Below, piece by piece: positions 1 to 8,020 of a DNA stretch of 64,000 nucleotides; the stretch's first letter is position 1; every line of letters begins with the position of its first letter. The notes beneath the pieces are model-generated. The model was not told where the DNA came from, did no database searches, and saw only the letters and a program-made list of their open reading frames with translations. The DNA is from an uncultured bacterium. Its GTDB lineage: Bacteria > Bacteroidota > Bacteroidia > Bacteroidales > Bacteroidaceae. The translations under genes and the position numbers were made by a program. The stretch spans positions 1 through 64,000 of the forward strand of contig CALZUQ010000009.1 in the NCBI GenBank assembly GCA_945829425.1. The letters are read 5' to 3'.

Positions 1-127
1 AAAATAACAAATATTATTCTTTAAAATTATAAATATATTATTCTCTAAAAACAAAGGATTATAAGCCAGAACCTCACTTTAGCAGCAGAGACGTGCAGGT
101 TACTGCCCTCTAATCAGAGAGTGTGGG

Positions 128-217
128 GAGACCTTGGCATTGTCCGGAGGCGTTGCCCCAGGTTACTCAAAGTATAGGCTTCCAGCCTAATCCGTCCACA
201 TAGTCCTCAACCGTATA
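128..217 (+). repeat. Dispersed repeat family 2, copy a
   Basis: This stretch matches the reverse complement of 7371-7456 almost throughout and shares its right half with 49996-50040. The shared core includes AGGCTTCCAGCCT (a 5-bp hairpin) and CTCAACCGTA at the right end. About 46 bases beyond that end begins a repeat array, as also seen beside the other two copies. There is no coding potential, so it is probably a non-autonomous or REP-like intergenic element. Confidence 0.75.
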
Positions 218-263
218 GGTCGAATATTTTCGTACAAAACCTAATGTCGTGGTTGTGGTAAAA

Positions 264-478
264 AGAGAAGTTAAGGTGTTAAGGTGTTAAGGTGGTAAGG
301 TTTAGTCATGATTTTATGTCCGAACGTATGGGAACGCCAGTCCCAACTACCTCCCAACTACCTCCCAAGTAAGTCCCAAGTACCTCCCAAGTAAGTCCCA
401 TTTTTATGCGGACAAGAATGGGAGCTGGAAGGACGCAACGACCTTACCACCTTAACGCCTTAACACCTTAACTTCTCT
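264..478. repeat. Nested inverted repeat enclosing an 11-bp tandem array
   Basis: Left arm 264-300 and right arm 442-478 are reverse complements over 37 bases with one mismatch; each arm is itself built from TTAAGGTG-like units. Inside, 341-400 repeats an 11-bp unit of the form TCCCAAGTACC about five times. An inner pair (TGTCCG...ATGGGA against TCCCAT...CGGACA) brackets that array. The whole block could extrude as one long cruciform. Confidence 0.8.
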
Positions 479-608
479 CATCCCCATGGTGGCAGAACAT
501 GTGACACGGTATGTCCAATTCTTTTCTTCAGAAAAAAGGAGCGGCTTTCAATGCCATTTTTGCATGTTTTCTGGCATTCTGTGTGTTATTCCGTGCCCAT
601 GGCAATGG

Positions 609-2627
609 CTATGGCAGTATCTTGCGCAACGCCTCAGGCAACCTCTCGTGTTCCACTCCCTGCATCACTATCCTGCCATCGGGCGCAATGAGCACCGTCA
701 TAGGCATTGAGACAACGCCGTAGGCCTTGGCTGCGGGGCTGTCAAACATCTTAATGTTCGAGAGGTGCGTCCATTTCAGTTTGCGCGCACTGATGTAGTT
801 CCGCCAGTCCTGCCCGTCTTTGTTGAGCGATATGCCTATCACTGTCAGCGGCTTGTCCTTGTATTCCCTCACCATGTCCTTGATCATCTTCAACTCCCGG
901 CGTGAACTGCTCTCCCAAGTGCTCCAGAAATGCAGCAGCACATAGTTCCCTTTGCCGACATATTCGCTGAGACGGTGGGAGACGCCTGCGGCATCCTGTA
1001 GCTCCACGTCGTGGTACATCTGTCCTGGCAGACGTTTCTTCTGTCCCTCATAAAACGCCCATGCTGGCTGCATGGCCACGTGGTCAGAATAGGCATATCC
1101 GCGCTTAATCACGCTGTCGAGCATCTCCGGCGGCATCTCCGTACACAGTTCGGGCAGGTAGAAGGCAGGGATGATGTTGTCCTTGTTCTCGGTTATAGCC
1201 TCGTACTGTATCTTCCGCACCGAGTCCACCACCGAATTGTATCCCTTTTCGTCAACAATGGTCGGGAAACCGCTGGTAAACGTGGCATATTTCAGCACAT
1301 CCCGCGCCATGCTGCGTATGCGGCGTTGGTAGGAGAGGAACCGCTTGTTGAGGTCAGAGCCTTCCACCGTGCCGTCGTTCATGTTGAGATGCACGGGCAG
1401 GGAGTCGTTTATCACCCACCATATTTCCTTTGCCTTGTCGTCAGAAACCTTTATAAACTGTCCACGTTGCAGGCGTTTTGTGAAAGAGAAGGTGCCGTCC
1501 TTCAACTTGCGCACGCTCTCCTCGCTGTAAATCTGTGAAGGTGTCACCGTGACATACCTGCTGCCTTCAGGGCTGACGCCCGTCAGCTGCCACGGGTATG
1601 CCTCCCCCAGTTCGCTGATGCGGTAGGCATATTCCTTATACATATTGCGTTCATCAGCTTCTTTCTGCAGGTTAAGTGCAAAGAAATCATGCGACATGAC
1701 TGTTACGCTGTGTCTCACGCTGTCGGTGTTCGCATACTGTATCTTGTCTGCCAGCACTCCCACCGCCTTTATGAGCCGCAGCGACAGCACCGTGTCCGTG
1801 ACGTTCTTCTGCCACTGTTGCAGCACACTGCCAACCTGAGAGCCCTGTGTATGCGTCAGTTTACCATTGTAGCCGTGGAGCAGTTTGGCTGCGGTATATA
1901 CGGCAGCGTTCATCATTCCCAAGTCATTGGCACGCTTGCCCTCCATGAAAATCTTGTCCAGTTCGTCTATCTTGGCAATGAATATGGCGTAATCCAGTTG
2001 TTCCGGCTGTGCCGTAGATGCCTTACGCTCTAACTTATTCAATCTGTCGTCATCGTCATAGATAAACTTATAGAACGAGGTGTCATAGTCCCAGTGGTTG
2101 CCAGTGAGGGTCATTACGTAGCCGTCAAAGCACCTGTATGGCGTTCCGGCATGGTCATTGAAGCGCGACTCGTTCCATACCAAGGCGTAACACGCACGCA
2201 CCGTGTCGGGAGAAGCATAGGTAAGGAAACGGTAGTCGGTGCTGTCGTTGATGCTAAAGTTGAAACTCACGCTACGCATGTATGAGTTTGGCCATGTAAA
2301 GGTGAGTGCTTTCAACGGCGTCTTGCCGTCAGCATTACGGTGAATGTAACGCGACTGTGCCGTGGAGGCATTGCCGTCGAACGCCTTTTCTAACCTATGT
2401 AGCACCTTGGGACGGAACGACGGGTCGTTTATCTCGCCGTCCTTGCAGGTATATTTGAAGTAATACACATAGATGCCCTGTCCGTTATGCTCCGTATAGT
2501 GCATCAGTTCCGGAGAGGAACGGAAGGTCTCTATCGCCTTTTCAAGCTTATTACGTTCGACGTTCCGCCATGCGACGGAGGGCAATGCGGCTATAACCGC
2601 AGCCATGAGAAGTATAAATCTGCACAT
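609..2627 (-). CDS. TlpA-like thioredoxin-fold protein lacking CXXC
   Basis: A 672-residue exported protein. The start at 2627 gives a normal signal peptide (hydrophobic stretch FILLMAAVIAALPSVAW). An in-frame ATG at 2729 would add 34 residues coded inside an inverted-repeat element and was rejected. Residues of about 110-530 are of no family I recognise. The last 110 or so form a thioredoxin/TlpA fold: LLHFWSTWESSSRRELKMIK is the active-site helix and VVSMPMTVLI holds the cis-proline. The usual WCxxC is WESSS, so it cannot act as a dithiol redox enzyme by that site. It lies downstream of a sigma/anti-sigma pair on the same strand, with a repeat element between. TlpA-like proteins with long N-terminal regions are common in Bacteroidota; the role here is unknown. 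Confidence 0.8.
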   Translation of the reverse strand: MCRFILLMAAVIAALPSVAWRNVERNKLEKAIETFRSSPELMHYTEHNGQGIYVYYFKYTCKDGEINDPSFRPKVLHRLEKAFDGNASTAQSRYIHRNADGKTPLKALTFTWPNSYMRSVSFNFSINDSTDYRFLTYASPDTVRACYALVWNESRFNDHAGTPYRCFDGYVMTLTGNHWDYDTSFYKFIYDDDDRLNKLERKASTAQPEQLDYAIFIAKIDELDKIFMEGKRANDLGMMNAAVYTAAKLLHGYNGKLTHTQGSQVGSVLQQWQKNVTDTVLSLRLIKAVGVLADKIQYANTDSVRHSVTVMSHDFFALNLQKEADERNMYKEYAYRISELGEAYPWQLTGVSPEGSRYVTVTPSQIYSEESVRKLKDGTFSFTKRLQRGQFIKVSDDKAKEIWWVINDSLPVHLNMNDGTVEGSDLNKRFLSYQRRIRSMARDVLKYATFTSGFPTIVDEKGYNSVVDSVRKIQYEAITENKDNIIPAFYLPELCTEMPPEMLDSVIKRGYAYSDHVAMQPAWAFYEGQKKRLPGQMYHDVELQDAAGVSHRLSEYVGKGNYVLLHFWSTWESSSRRELKMIKDMVREYKDKPLTVIGISLNKDGQDWRNYISARKLKWTHLSNIKMFDSPAAKAYGVVSMPMTVLIAPDGRIVMQGVEHERLPEALRKILP

Positions 2628-2667
2628 AACCCACTTATATTTCTTTCTGTTGGGAGATTGTTCTTGT

Positions 2668-2860
2668 AGGTGGGTTCTATTAATTCCCACCGTCTTAATG
2701 TTAGTAATTATGAGTTGACGTTTTGTCATCTTTCCGTTTCTCTCTGGCGCATACTGCCAGTTTTCTCAGTCACGATGCCCGCATCGCTCCTTCTAAAACT
2801 GACACTCTGCTCTCAGAGATAATTCGGAAATCTAACAAAGCGAATTAATAGAACCCACCT
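2668..2860 (+). repeat. Dispersed repeat family 1, copy A (193 bp, terminal inverted repeats)
   Basis: The ends are perfect 19-bp inverted repeats: AGGTGGGTTCTATTAATTC at 2668 and its reverse complement ending at 2860. Internal hairpins are CTGGC/GCCAG (2744-2760), CGATGC/GCATCG (2773-2786) and CTCTG/CAGAG (2805-2818). GGTGGG at 2669 can also pair locally with CCCACC at 2686. It is nearly identical to copy C (46534-46726), without coding capacity, so MITE-like. Its right end codes the last four residues and the stop of the adjacent minus-strand gene. Confidence 0.9.
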
Positions 2861-3501
2861 ACCTTGTGTGCAAGCCTTGCCAGGCGTGCGTCTGATATTA
2901 CGACCTGCTCTGCCTGAGCCATAGCCACACTGTCAGCGACCTTGTTCAGGCGTGTCTCTATCATGGCAATGGCGTCCTGCAGGTTGTCCTTCGTTGTCAA
3001 GGAAGGCTCTTCTGCCTTCTTGCTCGGTGTCTCTTTCTTTGGCATATAGGCGGCTGTCACTTTCTCCTGCGGCACAGGACGTTGGGGCAGAGGGACGTTT
3101 TTGGCATCAGGCGTCACATTTTCCGCTTCACGGGGAGTGACGCTTTCCACCGTTGCTACGGGTGGTTTGCCAGACTCTTCGTTGCTAAAGCCTAACCACA
3201 CAGCCATACACAGCAGCGCAACGACAGATGCTGCTGACGTCCATAACGTCCATGACGTCCGACGCTGCCGCCGGTGACGTTGCGCCATTATGCTGTCAAA
3301 GACCGCTGTCTCGTCCTCCGTCAGCCACTGCTCCATCTCGTCCTCACCGTGAACAACATGGCAACGGAGCATCTCTGCCAATGCTTTTTGTTCTTTTGTA
3401 GCATCAGGACAGCGGTCTATCATCTCCGCAAGAAGCTTCTCGTCTTGCAGCGAAGTGTCGCCATCAAGATAGCGTTGTGTCAAAGTATTGATGTCATTCA
3501 T
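2845..3501 (-). CDS. Putative anti-sigma factor, single-pass membrane protein
   Basis: 218 residues. The ATG at 3501 overlaps the TGA of the sigma factor gene (ATGA), with AGGAGG just upstream, so the two are translationally coupled; an in-frame start at 3801 lies inside the sigma gene and was rejected. Residues 1-80 are acidic, helical and cytoplasmic. One membrane segment follows at about 84-104 (WTLWTSAASVVALLCMAVWLG). The remainder is a Pro/Lys/Glu-rich periplasmic region with a helical end. No zinc-binding HxxxCxxC motif is visible. The role as anti-sigma factor rests on position and topology, not on a recognised domain. The final residues GGFY and the stop are coded by the end of a repeat element, so the natural C-terminus may have been replaced. 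Confidence 0.75.
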   Translation of the reverse strand: MNDINTLTQRYLDGDTSLQDEKLLAEMIDRCPDATKEQKALAEMLRCHVVHGEDEMEQWLTEDETAVFDSIMAQRHRRQRRTSWTLWTSAASVVALLCMAVWLGFSNEESGKPPVATVESVTPREAENVTPDAKNVPLPQRPVPQEKVTAAYMPKKETPSKKAEEPSLTTKDNLQDAIAMIETRLNKVADSVAMAQAEQVVISDARLARLAHKVGGFY

Positions 3502-3998
3502 AAGTGACCTCCTTTCTTTAGCATTTCCATAATCTTGTGTCTTGCCCTGCTCAGCATCACGCTTATGGAGCGTGGGGAAAGTCCCGTGATAGCACTTATC
3601 TGCTGAATATCCAGTCCTTCCTCGTTCCTTAGCCGCATGAGACGCCGCTCTCCGGCAGTAAGACGGTCCATGGCGTTGTGCAACAGCAGTGCGTTGTCGC
3701 TGTCCTCCATCTCTGAGGGGGTGACGGTGGCTGTGGCAGCAACGCCCTTTCCTTCTGCCCTCAGCACCACACAGTTGTCGTGTCGCCACATACTGACACA
3801 CAGGTTCTTGGCCATTCTGACGGCAAGGGGCATCACCGGCTCTGTGAAATCTATCTTTTCACGCAATAGCCACAGTCTCATCAGCACCTCTTGAGCCACA
3901 TCTTCTGCCTTGTCAGCATCGCCAAAGAAGTCCAATCCTATGCCAACGAGGCAAGGACGCAACTCTCTGGCGATATGTTCAAAGTCAGATAATCCCAT
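3498..3998 (-). CDS. ECF-type RNA polymerase sigma factor
   Basis: 166 residues, a usual length for Bacteroidota ECF sigma factors. Region 2 is seen at about 24-60 (DADKAEDVAQEVLMRLW, the core-binding and -10 recognition helices). Region 4 is at about 110-160 (LTAGERRLMRLRNEEGLDIQ, then the helix-turn-helix ISAITGLSPRSISVMLSRAR). It would direct RNA polymerase to a small regulon, held by the coupled membrane protein downstream. A degenerate copy of the inverted-repeat element ends 13 bases upstream of the start codon, so its promoter must lie in or beyond that element. The targets are not evident; the neighbouring outer-membrane barrel gene is a natural candidate. Confidence 0.93.
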   Translation of the reverse strand: MGLSDFEHIARELRPCLVGIGLDFFGDADKAEDVAQEVLMRLWLLREKIDFTEPVMPLAVRMAKNLCVSMWRHDNCVVLRAEGKGVAATATVTPSEMEDSDNALLLHNAMDRLTAGERRLMRLRNEEGLDIQQISAITGLSPRSISVMLSRARHKIMEMLKKGGHL

Positions 3999-4011
3999 TA
4001 ATGCATCTTTA

Positions 4012-4141
4012 AGGTGGGTTCTATTAATTCGCTTTTACAAATTTATGTAAAACGTCAACCCATAATTACTGAATTCTTGACGGTGGGAGACTCGTTCTCC
4101 GGACCCACTGACCAAAGGGAAGTAAATCATAGAACCCACCT
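4012..4141 (-). repeat. Dispersed repeat family 1, degenerate copy B (130 bp)
   Basis: It begins AGGTGGGTTCTATTAATTC and ends AGAACCCACCT, like the other copies. Only the part AAACGTCAACCC...GACGGTGGGA is shared internally, in the opposite orientation to copy A. The centre with the three conserved hairpins is missing and about 40 unrelated bases sit next to the right arm. With copy A it brackets the sigma/anti-sigma pair. Confidence 0.8.
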
Positions 4142-4191
4142 TAATGGATAATTATGATTACCTTCCCCCCCTAATTGTAAATTATAAATTA

Positions 4192-7029
4192 TTATTTCTT
4201 CCTCGGTTTCTTCGTAAACTTATACGCAAGGCTGAACATTACATACCTCGGTATGTAGTTGTACCACGTCTCCGTGCGGCCCTGGGAGTTGACGTTATAG
4301 CGTCGGGAGTTGATGTTCTGCAACAGGTCGTACGCCAGCACCTTCGCTGTCAGTGCTCCTTTCAGGAACGAGCGGGACAGCTGTGCGTTCCATACGAGCT
4401 CGTCTGTGTTCATCATGCTGCTCTCATAGCCCCGGCGTGAGTACATGGTCATGTCGGTGGCAAAGGTCAGTTTCACCGTGGGGATGGTGTATGTGGCGTT
4501 GAAGCCGTACTGTATGTCGTTGACGTCAATGTCTTTTACTATATCGAGCTTGCCCCTTGTGTGGCGTGACGTTATCTTGCCGTTGATGCCGGCAGCAAAG
4601 TCTCCCAGTTTATATGTGAGCTTGGCGGAGGCTATAAGGTTTATGTTGTCAACCTTGGAGAGTGGCGATGACATGATGGAAGAGTCGTCACCACTGCCGG
4701 AAGAGGTGGTCACCGTGGCGAAATCCACGCTTCTCTCGTACTCCGCCTTGCCGTAAATGTCCATGCGGAGACGCTTTTTCGCATCGAGAGGACGCTGCCA
4801 TCCGCTGTTGATGAACGCTGTCCAGTTGCCGTCAACGTTGTCGGTCATGCGGGTATATGCACCCGTTGACGCATCGTAGGTGGTGCGGCTGCCCACTGCG
4901 TTCTGCTCTATCTGGGTCTCAAAGCCCACATATACACTGCTGCCGAGGGAGTCGTTCCTGAACGTTATGCGCCCTTTGGCGGTGTGGTCGATCCTGTTTT
5001 TCAGGTTAGGGTTGCTGATAGTTACTGACAGTGGGTTGGAAGTGTCGCGCAAGGGCATGAGGTTTGCGAAGGAAGTGGGTATCACTCTCGTGTTGTACTC
5101 AAACTGAATGGGTCTCTTTGTCTTGCCCCTTGTGCGGAAATATATTCTTGGCTCGAACTCCCTCCATGACCTATGGGCTATGGTGTCGAGCACATTGCCA
5201 TGGTAGTTCATGCGCTCTGAGGCGAAATAGTAACTCATTGCCATTGAGAATAACATCTTGTCCGTGGCTCTCTGCAATTCCACCTGCGGGCAATGCGTCC
5301 GTTTCAACTCGTCGTATGAGCGGCTGTTCTCCGTGTCGTAGGCCTTCATCATGTCCTCTTGCAGTGACGGTAGCCAGCCGGGAGTGTTATAGTCTGACTC
5401 TGGAAGACGCTCAAGGTTGAAGCGGTCGTTGTGGTCGCTGCTGTAAGCCTGCATGTATTGGTAGCGCGTACGCAGCGTCCAGTCGTTGGGAAGCTGCAGC
5501 ATATAACTGAGGCTCGCATCGTAGTCGTAGCCCATGGAGCGCGTATCGCTGAACCTGTTGCGCACTTCCGTCTCACCGGTAGCGGCGTAATACGTCCTGG
5601 TGTTGTTGAAAACCTCGCTCGGTTTGGCGCTTCTGTAACTGAGGTCAATGTCAAGCATTAGCAAGTCTCCGCTCTCAAGCCTCCACGTCTTGTACATGTG
5701 ATGGAAAAGGCTTAAATTCTTTCTTCTTGCCAGTGCGATGTTTTCGTTGTGGTTTGTCAGCGCAGTGGTGTAGGTGGAGTCGTTATTTTCCCCCGTGACT
5801 TTGTTGTTGGAATAACGCAAGGAGGTGTACATCCCGATATATTTTTTCCTTATATACAAGCGGTTGGAGGCCGTGAGCCGGAAGTCCTTGTCCATGCTTG
5901 CCGACCTGCTGTTGCAGAATATGCTGCCGTTATCAGCAAAAGTCTCTGAGAATCTCACGGTCTCATTGTCTGTATCGCTCCACGTCAGCTTCACGTCAAG
6001 GTTCTCGTCAAGGTTCCTGTCCTTGTCCTCGGTGGTGAGGTTCATGCCCGCCTGACGGGTCTTCCTAACTCCGTTGCTCACCTTCTTGGGGTCCCAGTTG
6101 CCGTCACTGCCCGGTGTACGCTCCTCGTTGACGTTGTTGGCGTTGCCGTATAGCGACACCCTCGTGTGGTCGTCATAGAACATTCCGAACGCCTTTGCCA
6201 TCCATCTGTCCTCTGTTCCCGCCCCTGCTTCGGCATTGGCGAGGTATCCTCTGGCGTAATCCCGCTTCAAGGTAACGTCCATTACGTAGTCCTTCTCATC
6301 CACCTCCTTACCAAGCATCTTGTTCCTCTCCGTGTCACGATAGAACACTTTGAGGTCTTTCACGGTGAAGTGAGGCAGGTTCTCCAGCATTACCTTGTTG
6401 TCACCCTTGAAGAATTCCTTGCCGTTTAGGGTGAGGAAGTCTATCTTCTTGCCGTTGATGTATATGTCTCCGTTGTCTTTCAGTTCCGCTCCCGGCAGCT
6501 GACGGATAAGTCCGTCGAGCATAGAGCCTTCGGGTAACTTGAAGGCTGAGGCGTCATAGACGATGGTGTCGCCCTTGTATGCCACCTGAATGCGTGTTCC
6601 TTTCACCACCACGCTGTCCAGTTCCATGTCCTTGTACACATCCCTCTGCGTGCGTTTCATCAGTATCTTGGGTATCTTCAACCAGCGGTTGCGCCCCAAC
6701 TTGGTAATTTCGTAGTCGGTATATTTGTCTTCATACCCTTCGGCGGTGGTTTTGATGATGTATTTCTTCTCAACTCTCGGCACCTTGATTTCGAAGTATG
6801 ACCACGTCTTCATGTCCTTTGTCTCACACGTCACGGTGTCAACCACGGTGGAGTCGGTGTTCATCAGCGTGACAAACGCCTTGACCTTACCCCTGGTGAA
6901 GGTGTCATACACCTCGCCAATGAGTGTGACGGTCTGTTTGCTCTTCTTCTCTTTTTCTGTCTTCTCCGCCGCATTCAATGCGGGAGCTACCATAAGCAGC
7001 ATGGCGATAATGAGTGTTAGCTGTCGCAT
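4192..7029 (-). CDS. Outer-membrane beta-barrel protein, TonB-receptor-like
   Basis: 945 residues with a signal peptide (MRQLTLIIAMLLMVAPALNA). A carboxypeptidase-regulatory-like Ig domain spans roughly 35-130 (GEVYDTFTRGKVKAFVTL). A plug-like domain follows at about 140-250 (DSVVVKGTRIQVAYKGDTIV, then GSMLDGLIRQLPGAELKDNG). The rest is a long beta-barrel of the outer-membrane beta-barrel type 3 family. Barrel strands run to SLAYKF, followed by a basic tail KKPRKK. No SusD partner is next to it, so it is not a typical glycan importer. It shares strand with the ECF sigma pair downstream and might be part of a surface-signalling group; that is inference. A TATATTTG box on the minus strand at 7168-7175 may be its promoter. 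Confidence 0.88.
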   Translation of the reverse strand: MRQLTLIIAMLLMVAPALNAAEKTEKEKKSKQTVTLIGEVYDTFTRGKVKAFVTLMNTDSTVVDTVTCETKDMKTWSYFEIKVPRVEKKYIIKTTAEGYEDKYTDYEITKLGRNRWLKIPKILMKRTQRDVYKDMELDSVVVKGTRIQVAYKGDTIVYDASAFKLPEGSMLDGLIRQLPGAELKDNGDIYINGKKIDFLTLNGKEFFKGDNKVMLENLPHFTVKDLKVFYRDTERNKMLGKEVDEKDYVMDVTLKRDYARGYLANAEAGAGTEDRWMAKAFGMFYDDHTRVSLYGNANNVNEERTPGSDGNWDPKKVSNGVRKTRQAGMNLTTEDKDRNLDENLDVKLTWSDTDNETVRFSETFADNGSIFCNSRSASMDKDFRLTASNRLYIRKKYIGMYTSLRYSNNKVTGENNDSTYTTALTNHNENIALARRKNLSLFHHMYKTWRLESGDLLMLDIDLSYRSAKPSEVFNNTRTYYAATGETEVRNRFSDTRSMGYDYDASLSYMLQLPNDWTLRTRYQYMQAYSSDHNDRFNLERLPESDYNTPGWLPSLQEDMMKAYDTENSRSYDELKRTHCPQVELQRATDKMLFSMAMSYYFASERMNYHGNVLDTIAHRSWREFEPRIYFRTRGKTKRPIQFEYNTRVIPTSFANLMPLRDTSNPLSVTISNPNLKNRIDHTAKGRITFRNDSLGSSVYVGFETQIEQNAVGSRTTYDASTGAYTRMTDNVDGNWTAFINSGWQRPLDAKKRLRMDIYGKAEYERSVDFATVTTSSGSGDDSSIMSSPLSKVDNINLIASAKLTYKLGDFAAGINGKITSRHTRGKLDIVKDIDVNDIQYGFNATYTIPTVKLTFATDMTMYSRRGYESSMMNTDELVWNAQLSRSFLKGALTAKVLAYDLLQNINSRRYNVNSQGRTETWYNYIPRYVMFSLAYKFTKKPRKK

Positions 7030-7167
7030 TTTCCTTGTTTTTATTACGTTGTTTGGTTATATCACGCATAAAGCAAGACAATGTTAACAACTTTTTTTCT
7101 GTCGCCCTGTTCAATGTCCATTGTCCACAAGCCATCACGTTTTTTACGTCACGCATTTTGCGTTGTG

Positions 7168-7175
7168 CAAATATA
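7168..7175 (-). promoter_or_regulatory. Possible -7 box for the 4192-7029 gene
   Basis: On the minus strand this reads TATATTTG, a full match to the Bacteroidota TANNTTTG box, about 140 bases before the start codon. I see no clear TTTG at the proper distance upstream, so confidence is moderate. Confidence 0.4.
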
Positions 7176-7310
7176 CTGCTTTTTTTGCGATTGTTTTGCA
7201 TGGCATTGGGATTATTTAACTTTAGTTATAAGTGACGCCTTTTAAGGCTGTTTTTAAAACCACTCTTTTCAGCAACTCGTTTGTTTTGTTGATTTTGCAC
7301 AGAGATAGAC

Positions 7311-7359
7311 AAACAATAGGAGAACGATAGGAGAACAATAGGAGAACGATAGGAGAACT
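7311..7359 (+). repeat. 11-bp tandem array
   Basis: About four and a half units of AATAGGAGAAC / GATAGGAGAAC in alternation. It directly adjoins copy b of repeat family 2. Confidence 0.85.
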
Positions 7360-7370
7360 TTTTCGACTTG

Positions 7371-7456
7371 TACGGTTGAGGACTATGTGTACTGATTAGG
7401 CTGGAAGCCTATACTTTGAGTAACCAGGGACGAAGTCTCCGGATTACAAGGTCTCG
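7371..7456 (-). repeat. Dispersed repeat family 2, copy b
   Basis: The reverse complement of this stretch matches 128-217, including AGGCTTCCAGCCT and the CTCAACCGTA end. The tandem array at 7311-7359 sits next to that same end. Confidence 0.75.
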
Positions 7457-7631
7457 CTTTTCCCGACCAACGACCCTATAACCTCGGTAAACATCATTTC
7501 TTCACGCAAAGCCATGCCGCTACGAGTAGAAATATTGCTTTTTTTGGTGTAAAATTGAAGAAAAATGTAACATTTAACAATGATTAACCTAAATGGAGGT
7601 AAACAAATTATGTCAATTAATAAATATGTGT

Positions 7632-7639
7632 TAATTTTG
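7632..7639 (+). promoter_or_regulatory. Possible -7 box for the first Sus-like operon
   Basis: TAATTTTG fits TANNTTTG, and the sequence upstream is AT-rich. It would give a 5' leader of about 375 bases before the start at 8021. No strong -33 TTTG is seen, so this is tentative. Confidence 0.35.
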
Positions 7640-7749
7640 CAGAGGATTTCATTGTTTGATAGAGCAAGAAGCGTGGAAAAATATAAAAATCACGCTTAAT
7701 GTCCTTGGAACAGTGTACTGTATTGTCAGAAACAATACTATCCAAACAA

Positions 7750-7777
7750 TGGGTTTCTGGGATTATAGAACCCACCT
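7750..7777 (+). repeat. Short hairpin with a family 1 terminal sequence
   Basis: TGGGTTTCT and AGAACCCA pair around an 8-base loop, and the block ends ATAGAACCCACCT exactly as family 1 elements do. There is no full element here. It may be a collapsed copy lying in the leader of the susC-like gene. Confidence 0.5.
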
Positions 7778-8020
7778 AAATAAATACACGTTTGCATACT
7801 TAAATCTTGAATACTGAAAATTCCGCTGTCACTTCATGACTCATAGCGTCATAAACCTTACTGCGGAGGCTATGCCCTCTCCTAAGACCTGCTACACCTT
7901 AATAATTAAGGCACGTGACCTTCCCCGTCACTGCGACGTCTCGTCGCACCACCATACGAATTCCCTTAAGAAATTTCTCTATATATTAACTAACTTATAA
8001 AATCAAAAAAAACAAACAAC

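Larger units (their letters stand above)
1..608. other. Gene-free region with repeats
   Basis: I see no credible gene here. The region holds a copy of the second dispersed repeat family (128-217), then a 37-bp inverted repeat (264-300 and 442-478) enclosing an 11-bp tandem array. Short open frames at 486-723 run antisense to the end of the neighbouring minus-strand gene and show no domain or ribosome site. Confidence 0.7.
7030..8020. other. Gene-free region upstream of the first susC-like gene
   Basis: About 990 bases without a credible gene. It holds the putative minus-strand promoter (7168-7175), an 11-bp tandem array (7311-7359), copy b of repeat family 2 (7371-7456), a promoter-like box (7632-7639), a short hairpin related to the family 1 ends (7750-7777), a 7-bp stem TGCGACG/CGTCGCA (7932-7948) and a long leader before the ATG at 8021. 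Confidence 0.7.

Noticed and set aside
486..723. Short plus-strand open frames
   Set aside because: They run antisense to the end of the 609-2627 gene, with no domain or ribosome site.
2628..2729. N-terminal extension of the TlpA-like protein
   Set aside because: It lies within a repeat element and would place the signal peptide 35 residues inside the protein.
3502..3801. N-terminal extension of the anti-sigma-like protein
   Set aside because: It overlaps the sigma factor gene in another frame; the coupled ATGA start with AGGAGG is far better.
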